Positions 1 through 7,111 of a stretch of DNA of 64,000 nucleotides are shown in pieces (position 1 is the first letter of the stretch; every line of letters starts with the position of its first letter). The notes under the pieces are model-generated. The model worked only from the letters and a program-made list of their open reading frames with translations, was not told the origin of the DNA and made no database searches. Origin of the DNA: Enterobacteriaceae bacterium 89 (GTDB lineage: Bacteria > Pseudomonadota > Gammaproteobacteria > Enterobacterales > Enterobacteriaceae). The position numbers were made by a program, and so were the translations under genes. Location of the stretch: NCBI GenBank assembly GCA_014156375.1, contig RQJH01000003.1, positions 1,116,001 through 1,180,000 of the forward strand. The letters run 5' to 3'.

Positions 1-822
1 ACCTCAAACCCACAAATGTTTGCTCTCGCTCGTGAACATGCGGATAAAACGGGTCGGGAAGCGGTGATGTTCAGCTCGATTCTGCGTGCGCAGGTGTCGC
101 TGGCGTGGGTGGTTGGCCCACCGATCGCCTATGCGCTGGCGATGGGATTTGGCTTCACCACCATGTATTTGTCTGCGGCAGTGGCCTATGTGGTGTGTGC
201 ACTGGTGGTCTGGCTGCTGTTGCCAAGCATGCGTAAAGAGCGCCCGGCGGCAGGAACTCATATTGAAGCCCCGCGCACTAATCGCCGTGACGCCATGCTG
301 CTGTTTGGCATTTGCACGCTGATGTGGGGCACCAACAGCCTGTATATCATCAATATGCCGCTGTTCATTATTAATGAGCTGCATCTGCCGGAAAAACTGG
401 CCGGCATCATGATGGGCACCGCCGCGGGCCTTGAAATTCCCACCATGCTGATCGCAGGCTATTATGCCAAACGCTTCGGTAAGCGTTTCCTGATGCGGAT
501 TGCGATCGTGGCCGGGCTGCTGTTTTACGCCGGAATGTTGACCGTCCACTCCCCTGCTCTGCTGCTGGCAATGCAGCTGCTGAACGCGATTTACATCGGG
601 ATCCTCGCCGGGATCGGCATGATCTATTTCCAGGATTTAATGCCAGGCCAGGCGGGTTCTGCCACCACGCTGTACAGCAACACCACGCGCGTGGGCTGGA
701 TTATCGCTGGCTCAATGGCCGGGGTGGTCGCTGAAATCTGGAGCTATCACGCCGTATTCTGGATTGCGCTGGTGATGTGCGTGTTGGGCGCCGTTGGCCT
801 GATGCGCATCAAGGACGTTTAA
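1..822 (+). CDS. setB: Sugar efflux transporter SetB, 5' end cut by window
   Basis: Inner-membrane major facilitator of the SET family, which exports sugars and sugar analogues. The frame is open from base 1, so the N-terminal part (about 120 residues of a roughly 393-residue protein) lies outside the window; an in-frame ATG at 16 is internal. The remaining 273 codons hold hydrophobic helices spanning the second half of a 12-helix MFS fold and end in RIKDV, as in K-12 SetB. The next gene starts 123 bp downstream, after a hairpin. Identification rests on recognised similarity to K-12 SetB along the whole visible part. Confidence 0.93.
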   Translation, partial: TSNPQMFALAREHADKTGREAVMFSSILRAQVSLAWVVGPPIAYALAMGFGFTTMYLSAAVAYVVCALVVWLLLPSMRKERPAAGTHIEAPRTNRRDAMLLFGICTLMWGTNSLYIINMPLFIINELHLPEKLAGIMMGTAAGLEIPTMLIAGYYAKRFGKRFLMRIAIVAGLLFYAGMLTVHSPALLLAMQLLNAIYIGILAGIGMIYFQDLMPGQAGSATTLYSNTTRVGWIIAGSMAGVVAEIWSYHAVFWIALVMCVLGAVGLMRIKDV

Positions 823-830
823 CTCCCTGC

Positions 831-857
831 TGCTGACGCGTACTCTGCGCGTCAGCA
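831..857 (+). terminator. Hairpin after setB, possible terminator
   Basis: A perfect 10-bp stem (TGCTGACGCG at 831-840 with CGCGTCAGCA at 848-857) encloses a 7-nt loop. There is no run of T after it on either strand, so it may terminate weakly or only protect the 3' end of setB mRNA. Confidence 0.45.
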
Positions 858-945
858 AAATTGCATCCCTCCTTTCTTTGTCACACTTTCACTGCATTGA
901 TTAAACTACTCTATAGTTGCCAGACTGACTGATTTCAGAGGCAAT

Positions 946-1575
946 ATGCAGACACTGACTTTCCGTACCGCCGTCATCGTCGACGATCATCCTCTTGCCA
1001 GAATGGCTATCCGTAGCGTGCTGACAGAGCAAAACATCCTCATTCAGAATGAGTTTGATGATGGCGCTTCTGCGTTCGCAGCGCTGCAAAAAGAGATGCC
1101 GGATATCGTGGTGGTTGATGTGGAAATCCCCGGTATGACCGGCGTTGAGCTGGTCGAGAAGCTCAGAGCGAAACGCTATCCTGGCGTGCTGGTGGTGGTG
1201 TCAGCCAAAAATGACCGTTACTACAGCAAACGCTGTGCTCAGGCCGGTGCCAACGCCTTTATCAGCAAAAAACAGGGAATGGAAAACGTCATCATCGCCC
1301 TTCAGGCCGCGCAAAACGGATACAGCTATTTCCCCTTCTTTGCTGAAGAAACCACAGAAGCGCTGACCGATACGCAGCGTCTTGAGTCACTGTCGGCCCA
1401 GGAGATGAAGGTGATGAGCTTTATGCTCAGCGGGCTGGAAAACGCGCAAATTGGCGAGCTGATGCACATCAGCAGTAAAACGGTGAGCACCTACAAAACC
1501 CGGCTGATGGAGAAACTCGGCTGCAAATCGCTGATCGAGCTGCTCTCCTTTGCCCATCAAAACAAGCTGACCTGA
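946..1575 (+). CDS. evgA: EvgA-type response regulator
   Basis: Cytoplasmic DNA-binding response regulator of the NarL/FixJ class, 209 residues. Residues 8-125 form the receiver, with the acidic pair D13-D14, the phospho-acceptor D58 in VVVDVEIPGM and the conserved Lys in VSAKND; residues 140-205 form a LuxR-type helix-turn-helix. Similarity to E. coli EvgA (204 residues) is clear in the SAKND region and in the recognition helix (SKTVSTYK.RLMEKL). The ATG has AGAGG about 7 bases upstream. A TATAGT at 912-917 could be its -10. evgS starts 2 bp after its stop. Target genes are not shown by the sequence, but see the palindrome after evgS. Confidence 0.9.
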   Translation: MQTLTFRTAVIVDDHPLARMAIRSVLTEQNILIQNEFDDGASAFAALQKEMPDIVVVDVEIPGMTGVELVEKLRAKRYPGVLVVVSAKNDRYYSKRCAQAGANAFISKKQGMENVIIALQAAQNGYSYFPFFAEETTEALTDTQRLESLSAQEMKVMSFMLSGLENAQIGELMHISSKTVSTYKTRLMEKLGCKSLIELLSFAHQNKLT

Positions 1576-1577
1576 AG

Positions 1578-4500
1578 ATGAACAGGCTGCTGGCCCTGCT
1601 GCTGTTGCTCTGCGCGCTGCCTGTTTTCGGCGCACAAAGCCGCGAGCCTGCCGATCTTGAGCTGTCAGGCTACCACTATTTCGCGCCGCTTCCGGTGTAC
1701 CTGAACGACGACGATAAGCGCTGGCTGAAGCAGAAAAAAACTATCGTGGTGGCCGTTTATCCTTCCGGGCTGTCGCCGCTGATGCAGGATACGCTGTCCG
1801 GGCGCTACCGTGGAATGAATGCGGATTACCTGGCGCTGATTGAGCGCTCATTGCAAACCCGGGTTGCGATCGTAAAATATCCCGATGAGTCTGCCGCCAT
1901 CGCCGCACTGCGCGCCGGGAGCGTGGACACCGTTTTGACTGGGCTGATCCCCGTCTCACAAAATTACGACGGCCTCACGCTTTCCGTTCCGCTGGTCCGC
2001 GCGTGGCCGAATCTGGTTACTAAGCTGACTAATGTGATGGACCCGCTGCACAGCGCGGAGAGCCTGCGCTTTGCCAGGGTGAACCATTTCCCGGACGACG
2101 GTTTCATCCGTGCCGCTTTTCCCAATGCGGAAATTATCGACTTTACCGGCTATCAGCCAGCCCTGACTTCGGTGGCCAACGGGCAGAATACCTTTTTCAT
2201 CGGTGATTCGCTGACCACCGGAGCCTGGCTTTCGCAGGAGTTCAGCCTTGAGCTGAGCACTGTCAAATACTGGCCTGGCCCGCAAAAGGTAAGCGTCTTT
2301 CTGTTCTCACCGGCACAAAACCGGCTGAAACTCCTGATCGACAACACGCTGAACACCATTGATGACAACGTACATACGCAGATAGCCCAGTCGGTGCTTG
2401 ATAAGGGGAATCTGTCGTTTCTGGTTGAGCCACTGGACCTGACGCTGCGGGAAAAACAGTGGCTGGAGAAAAACCAGACGCTGCGGGCTATCGTCAATCC
2501 CTGGTTTGCGCCCTATACCATGGTCGACAGCAATCAGGAAACGCGCGGCGTGGTGGGCGACATCTTTAATCTGTTGAGTCTGCAAACCGGGCTGAAATTT
2601 GAAACCACCACCGTCAGATCCAACAGCGAGATGATCGATGAAATGAAAAAAGGCGGCTGGCATATTGTGCAGGCCGCGACCTACGATCTGGATCGCGATA
2701 ACAGCGTTGCTTATACCCATCCGTTCATTACTACGAGTTTTGTCACCGTGGTCCGCAAAGAAACGCAGGAAGATCCGCTGCAACAAGCAGGCTCCACGGT
2801 GGCGATCAGCGCCGACCATTCGCTTCTGGCAAGCCTGATGCGCAAGCATCCCACGGTGCACTGGCGGCAGGTTGAAAACTCCGGCGTCGCTATCAACCTG
2901 GTGGCGACAGGAAAAGTGGATGCCGCGGTCTCCAATCAGCTGACGGCGCGCTATCTCAGCGAGCATTACTATCCCGACCAGTTGACCTGGCATCCGCTGA
3001 CCAATGAAGCACCGGCATTAATCAGCTTTGCCGTTCCCCGTGCAGAGCCGGAGCTGCTGAGCATCCTCAACAAAGCGCTGGATGAGATCCCGCAGAAAGA
3101 GGTCTCGCAGATTGTCAGCAAGTGGATCCGCCTGCCCGATGTCAAAATTGATACCTGGGAACTGTATAACCGCCCGTTTTATCTGCTCACCGCGCTGGCT
3201 TCGCTGCTGGTAGTCAGCACGCTGCTGTGGGCGATTTTCCTGGTCGGACAGGTGCGAAAAAGAAAACGCTCCCAGATGTTGCTGGAGCAGGAGCGCAACA
3301 GGGCGGAAAATGCTAACCGGGAAAAACGAGAATTTCTGGCACGCATGAGCCACGAGATCCGCACGCCGGTCAGCGCCATTGTCGGGTTTCTCGAACTTTT
3401 ACAGCGCTCCTCCTCTCGCTTCAGCGCAGAGGACCAGGCTTCGGTCGAGCATTCCGCCCAGGCTTCACGTTCGCTGCTGAAGCTGATTGGCGAAATCCTC
3501 GATCTGGAAAAAATTGAGTCCGGCCTGCAGGACATTGCCCCGCAGTGGACCGATACAGATGCGCTGGTCAGCGGCAAACTGGCCCAGTTCAGCGCGCTGG
3601 CAAAGCTGAAGAGTCTCCATCTGAGCTACAACTCCTCGCTCGATCCCGATCGCTCACTGCTGGTCGATGCCCAACTGCTGGGCCAGGTGTTGACCAATAT
3701 TGTCAGTAACGCGGTGAAATTTACCCCGCGGGGCACCGTCCACATCACCTCTGCAATGGACGAAAACACGCTGGTTCTGACAATTGAGGATTCCGGCAGC
3801 GGAATAAGTCAGGACGATCAGGGCCGGCTGTTCAACGCCTTTAGCCAGGGAGAAGCCGGTGAACACGTTGTTGGCTCGGGTCTTGGACTCGCCATCAGCC
3901 GGGCGCTGATGACCAGAATGGGTGGGACAATTACCCTGGAAAGCGCACTGGATCAGGGAACAAAGGTCACGCTGCGACTGCCGACTGAATCCTCGCAGCA
4001 AACCCCTGTCGCCCAGCCTGAAGCTCTCCCTCCTGCCGCTGCGCCGAACTCATCATTGCGGATCCTGATTGCTGACGATCACCCGACCAGCCGTCAGCTT
4101 TTACGCCGTCAGTTGGCTACTCTCGGGGTTCAGGCACAGGAAGCGCACGATGGCAGAGACGCTTTACGGATGCTAAATGATGAGCACTTCGATTTGCTGA
4201 TCACCGACCTTAATATGCCGGTGATGAACGGGATCCAGCTCGCACGCGCGGCGCGTAAGACTAATCAGCGAATAGTGATTTGCGGGCTGACCGCTACCGC
4301 GCAGGAGCATGAGCGGCAGCGCTGTCTGGCTGCGGGGATGAACGAATGCCTGTTCAAACCGGTGAGTCTGTCGCAGCTCTCTTTGCTGCTGGCTGAAATC
4401 TCCCCTCAGCCCGGCATAGCTTTCAGTACGGAGAGGCTTGCGCTGTTAGCCCAGGGTAATCGCCCGCTGATGCTCAAAGCCCTGCAGGAGGCGCAGCAGG

Positions 4501-4751
4501 AAAATCATCGCGATTTTGAATTAGCCCGCAAGGCTTTGGGCAACGCCGCGATGGACACGGTTTCTTATCACCTCCACCGCATTCACGGCACGGCACAGCT
4601 GCTGGGCGCAACGGCCCTGAGCCATCTGAGCGAAGAGCTGGAAGAGAAACTGCGCCATGAGCGGGAGCCGGAGGCCTTCATGGATGATTTTCAGCGGCTG
4701 GAAGCCCTTCTCAACGAGCTGGATGGTGTCATTCGGGCATTCGTTCCCTGA
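1578..4751 (+). CDS. evgS: EvgS/BvgS-type hybrid sensor histidine kinase without PAS domain
   Basis: Inner-membrane unorthodox sensor kinase, 1057 residues. Order: signal peptide (1-20), two periplasmic venus-flytrap domains of the SBP_bac_3 type (about 50-275 and 285-520), one transmembrane helix (about 534-557), a short coiled linker, HisKA with H592 in the SHEIRTP motif, HATPase, a receiver with D877 in LITDLNMP, and a C-terminal HPt domain with H1003. This is the EvgS/BvgS layout, but K-12 EvgS has 1197 residues and a PAS domain between membrane and kinase; here the linker is only about 30 residues, so PAS is missing. It lies 2 bp behind evgA and surely forms one transcript with it. The signal is unknown. 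Confidence 0.9.
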   Translation: MNRLLALLLLLCALPVFGAQSREPADLELSGYHYFAPLPVYLNDDDKRWLKQKKTIVVAVYPSGLSPLMQDTLSGRYRGMNADYLALIERSLQTRVAIVKYPDESAAIAALRAGSVDTVLTGLIPVSQNYDGLTLSVPLVRAWPNLVTKLTNVMDPLHSAESLRFARVNHFPDDGFIRAAFPNAEIIDFTGYQPALTSVANGQNTFFIGDSLTTGAWLSQEFSLELSTVKYWPGPQKVSVFLFSPAQNRLKLLIDNTLNTIDDNVHTQIAQSVLDKGNLSFLVEPLDLTLREKQWLEKNQTLRAIVNPWFAPYTMVDSNQETRGVVGDIFNLLSLQTGLKFETTTVRSNSEMIDEMKKGGWHIVQAATYDLDRDNSVAYTHPFITTSFVTVVRKETQEDPLQQAGSTVAISADHSLLASLMRKHPTVHWRQVENSGVAINLVATGKVDAAVSNQLTARYLSEHYYPDQLTWHPLTNEAPALISFAVPRAEPELLSILNKALDEIPQKEVSQIVSKWIRLPDVKIDTWELYNRPFYLLTALASLLVVSTLLWAIFLVGQVRKRKRSQMLLEQERNRAENANREKREFLARMSHEIRTPVSAIVGFLELLQRSSSRFSAEDQASVEHSAQASRSLLKLIGEILDLEKIESGLQDIAPQWTDTDALVSGKLAQFSALAKLKSLHLSYNSSLDPDRSLLVDAQLLGQVLTNIVSNAVKFTPRGTVHITSAMDENTLVLTIEDSGSGISQDDQGRLFNAFSQGEAGEHVVGSGLGLAISRALMTRMGGTITLESALDQGTKVTLRLPTESSQQTPVAQPEALPPAAAPNSSLRILIADDHPTSRQLLRRQLATLGVQAQEAHDGRDALRMLNDEHFDLLITDLNMPVMNGIQLARAARKTNQRIVICGLTATAQEHERQRCLAAGMNECLFKPVSLSQLSLLLAEISPQPGIAFSTERLALLAQGNRPLMLKALQEAQQENHRDFELARKALGNAAMDTVSYHLHRIHGTAQLLGATALSHLSEELEEKLRHEREPEAFMDDFQRLEALLNELDGVIRAFVP

Positions 4752-4757
4752 CTCTGC

Positions 4758-4775
4758 TTCCTACAGCTGTAGGCG
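4758..4775. promoter_or_regulatory. Candidate EvgA box
   Basis: TTCCTACAGCTGTAGGCG contains the perfect 14-bp palindrome CCTACAGCTGTAGG (4760-4773). It fits the 18-bp EvgA box of E. coli (TTC-Y-TACA-R-CTGTA-R-GAA, quoted from memory) except in the last two bases. It begins 6 bp after the evgS stop and lies upstream of the regulator gene at 5213 and the fimbrial operon, so it could control them or end evgS transcription. Confidence 0.5.
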
Positions 4776-4776
4776 T

Positions 4777-4798
4777 CACCTGACAACAATTTCAGGTG
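4777..4798 (+). terminator. Hairpin after evgS
   Basis: CACCTGA (4777-4783) and TCAGGTG (4792-4798) form a 7-bp stem with an 8-nt loop, 25 bp after the evgS stop. A T-rich stretch follows only 18 bases later, so terminator activity is uncertain. Confidence 0.35.
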
Positions 4799-5212
4799 GC
4801 GCTGATGTTGCTCATTTTTTGTCCCTGTACAATAAGCCCTGTTTCCGGAGAATATATTTCTCGGTTTACCAAACACATATTTTCCCTAAGAAAATTCCAT
4901 ATTTTTGAGTAATGAAAGTTTTATCTATTGAACGTTAATAAATTATCGTTCGGCGCCTATCCATTACGCCAGTGAATAACACTGCGTTTAGCGTAAATGG
5001 TAAGATGATAACACTGGTAAAACCAGTATCCATCATAGTAAGCGTCACTTTTATCATCAATCACAACCGAAAAGGTTGTTTGATTTTTGCAGAAATTTAT
5101 TTCCATTTTCTTTGATGCGTAAGAAATTTTAATTATGTAAAGTTAATAGATGATAACGAGGCTCCCGTTGGTCTCTGCTCATGAAGAAAGGAAATGCAGA
5201 AAAGGACGTTTT
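4799..5212. other. AT-rich spacer with hairpins before the fimbrial regulator
   Basis: No convincing coding frame. The stretch is much richer in A and T than its surroundings, typical of H-NS-bound acquired DNA. It holds an inverted repeat ACTGGT-AAA-ACCAGT (5013-5027) flanked by partly complementary ATGAT/ATCAT arms, and a bulged stem AATCA-CAACC / GGTTG-TT-TGATT (5059-5085) that runs into five T. The promoter of the gene at 5213 must lie here. A small RNA ending at about 5087 is possible but not shown. Confidence 0.4.
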
Positions 5213-5737
5213 ATGGAGATTGCAGACTGCGTTTTCTCTGATAATTACTTTTTTTCTCTTGGGATCAGTCAACTGCTGACTTCAGAACTGATTACAGAGC
5301 ACTACAGTATTATTGACATAGAAACTTCGAATCATCATGCAATTAAAACCTGGCAAGCCTCTGGCAAGAGCCTTGTCGCATTTATTGGTAATGATCTTGA
5401 TTACTACACCCTGAGAGATCTCGGTGAAATCATTTTCATTAATAAAAATAGCGAGTTAAAAGAAATATTATCCTGTTTCTTTTTTAAGAACTCACAGTAT
5501 GTATACCAGGTTAAGTACCAACTTTCCCTGCGTGAATTACAGGTACTCTCCTGCATTCAGAAAGGATTGAATGCGGAAGAAACCGGTAAGCAGTTGGGTA
5601 TGAATGCTAAAACATTTTATACCCATCGCCGGAGTCTGGTGGCGAAACTGCGCACCGGCAACCGTATTGCTTTATATCAGAGTATTGCACGGGCTACTGC
5701 TAACCGGCAGCAGCTTTGTGACTCTTTACCCTGGTAA
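5213..5737 (+). CDS. LuxR-type transcriptional regulator with pseudo-receiver, probable fimbrial regulator
   Basis: 174 residues. The C-terminal half (about 104-150) is a LuxR/NarL helix-turn-helix (LSLRELQVLSCIQKGLNAEE). The N-terminal half resembles a receiver in outline (FSDNYFFSLGISQLL recalls the DDHP..R.GL start of response regulators) but lacks the acidic pair and a clear phospho-acceptor Asp, so it is probably phosphorylation-independent, as in CsgD. The start at 5213 is chosen because AAAGGA lies 6 bases before it; an in-frame ATG at 5150 has no ribosome site. It ends 110 bp before the major fimbrial subunit on the same strand, which suggests that it controls the fimbriae. No specific family name could be assigned. 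Confidence 0.8.
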   Translation: MEIADCVFSDNYFFSLGISQLLTSELITEHYSIIDIETSNHHAIKTWQASGKSLVAFIGNDLDYYTLRDLGEIIFINKNSELKEILSCFFFKNSQYVYQVKYQLSLRELQVLSCIQKGLNAEETGKQLGMNAKTFYTHRRSLVAKLRTGNRIALYQSIARATANRQQLCDSLPW

Positions 5738-5847
5738 CAATATTACTTTATCTGAACATAAAGTATAGCTGCGCGAAAACGAAGGGCCCTCACCAGGGAA
5801 GTCTTTGTTCGTGTATTTTTTACCTTCATTAATTAATTGGATTTAAT

Positions 5848-6366
5848 ATGAAAAAGCTCGTTCTGATTACCACACTTCTGTCTGCTTCTGTTTTCCAGGC
5901 TGCACATGCGGCTGATGGGGTGATCAACTTTACCGGCAACATTACCGATGCAGCGTGTGTTGTCGATACTTCCGCGCTGGCTCAGCCGGTTGATCTGGGC
6001 AACGTTTCCGTTACCGCCTTCAACGGCGGCACCGGCACCACTGCGGCTGCCAAGCGCTTCAACATCGTGCTGAAATCCTGCCCGGCAAGCGTGACCAGCG
6101 CCAGCGTTCGCTTTGACGGCATCACCAATACTCAGAACCCTGACATTCTGGCGCTGTCTGCTTCTCAGACTGCAACCAACGTCGGCGTGGCGCTGTACGA
6201 ACAGGACAGCTCTACCCCAATCACCATTGGCACCACCTCCAACAGCGTTGCGCTGCAGGAAGACGCCGATAATACCCTGACCTATTTTGCTAAATATATG
6301 TCAACAGGTAACGTCGGACCAGGTACTGCCAACTCTTCTACGGCTTTCACCGTTATTTATCAGTAA
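5848..6366 (+). CDS. Type 1-like fimbrial major subunit (FimA family)
   Basis: Secreted pilin, 172 residues, that polymerises into the fimbrial rod by donor-strand exchange. Signal peptide 1-22 ends in AHA. Two cysteines (in DAACVVD and LKSCPAS) make the usual pilin disulfide, and the C-terminal TVIYQ carries the penultimate aromatic residue recognised by the chaperone. First gene of a four-gene chaperone-usher cluster: subunit, chaperone, usher, adhesin. A hairpin follows it, which should leave more subunit mRNA than downstream mRNA. The exact fimbrial type cannot be named from the sequence alone. Confidence 0.92.
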   Translation: MKKLVLITTLLSASVFQAAHAADGVINFTGNITDAACVVDTSALAQPVDLGNVSVTAFNGGTGTTAAAKRFNIVLKSCPASVTSASVRFDGITNTQNPDILALSASQTATNVGVALYEQDSSTPITIGTTSNSVALQEDADNTLTYFAKYMSTGNVGPGTANSSTAFTVIYQ

Positions 6367-6380
6367 ATCATTATTAGATT

Positions 6381-6400
6381 CAGGGTCCTGCCGGACCCTG
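6381..6400 (+). terminator. Intercistronic hairpin between fimbrial subunit and chaperone
   Basis: CAGGGTCC (6381-6388) pairs perfectly with GGACCCTG (6393-6400) around a TGCC loop, 14 bp after the pilin stop. No T-run follows, so it probably acts as an attenuator or 3' protector that raises the ratio of pilin to assembly proteins, as in other fimbrial operons. Confidence 0.6.
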
Positions 6401-6422
6401 ATCTTAACTTTCAGGATGTGTC

Positions 6423-7100
6423 ATGTTTCAGCAGTTAAAAAAACCTATTGCAGCGCTCTCTTTATTGTTTTCAGCAGCCGCATTCAGCGGCGTGGAAATA
6501 GGTGGAACCCGCCTTATCTATAACGGCAGCAGCAATCAGGCGGCGATTAGCGTGAGTAACCCGGATGCCAAGCCTTATTTAATTCAGTCCTGGGTCAGCA
6601 AAAGTGAAAGCGGTGATGATAACGACAGCGTTTTTACCACCACTCCCCCTTTATTTAAACTAAATCCTGGGGCTCAGAACTCAGTGCGGGTGATGTTAAC
6701 CACCAAATCGTTGCCCACCGACCGGGAAAGTATTTATTGGTTGAATATTAAAGCGATCCCGACTTCTTCACCGGATGCCAAAAATGAATTACTGATCGCC
6801 GTCAAAAGCAAGATGAAACTGATTTACCGCCCGGCAGGATTAAAAGGCGACCCAATTCAGGCTTATCAACAGCTGACGTTTAAATCTCAGGGAAATGTCG
6901 TCAATGTTCATAACCCGACGCCGTATGCCGTGTCGCTTTATGATTTAAAAATTAACGGTAAACAGCTCAAAAAACCTCCCACTATTTTACCTTTCCAGAC
7001 GGCATCAGTCGCGCAACCGGCTACCGCAGGGAATGAAGTAACATGGCGTGCAATCAATGATTTTGGAGGCATTACGGCTGAGCACAATTATAAAATGTAG
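6423..7100 (+). CDS. Periplasmic fimbrial chaperone (FimC/PapD family)
   Basis: 225 residues with a signal peptide ending near residue 22. The two immunoglobulin-like domains of PapD-type chaperones are recognisable: the conserved Arg in GGTRLIYNG and the Lys in VKSKMKLIYRP anchor the subunit C-terminus, and SIYWLN is the family signature. The short F1-G1 loop places it in the FGS class that serves rod-like pili. CAGGA lies 7 bases before the ATG. It caps subunits of this operon in the periplasm and hands them to the usher encoded 11 bp downstream. Confidence 0.93.
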   Translation: MFQQLKKPIAALSLLFSAAAFSGVEIGGTRLIYNGSSNQAAISVSNPDAKPYLIQSWVSKSESGDDNDSVFTTTPPLFKLNPGAQNSVRVMLTTKSLPTDRESIYWLNIKAIPTSSPDAKNELLIAVKSKMKLIYRPAGLKGDPIQAYQQLTFKSQGNVVNVHNPTPYAVSLYDLKINGKQLKKPPTILPFQTASVAQPATAGNEVTWRAINDFGGITAEHNYKM

Positions 7101-7111
7101 GTCATTCAGTC

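Noticed and set aside
5150..5212. Earlier start for the LuxR-type regulator
   Set aside because: No Shine-Dalgarno sequence before 5150, whereas AAAGGA precedes 5213; the extra 21 residues look unlike a receiver start.
5738..5847. Phase-variable invertible promoter before the pilin gene
   Set aside because: No pair of inverted repeats flanks the region and no FimB/FimE-type recombinase is encoded nearby.
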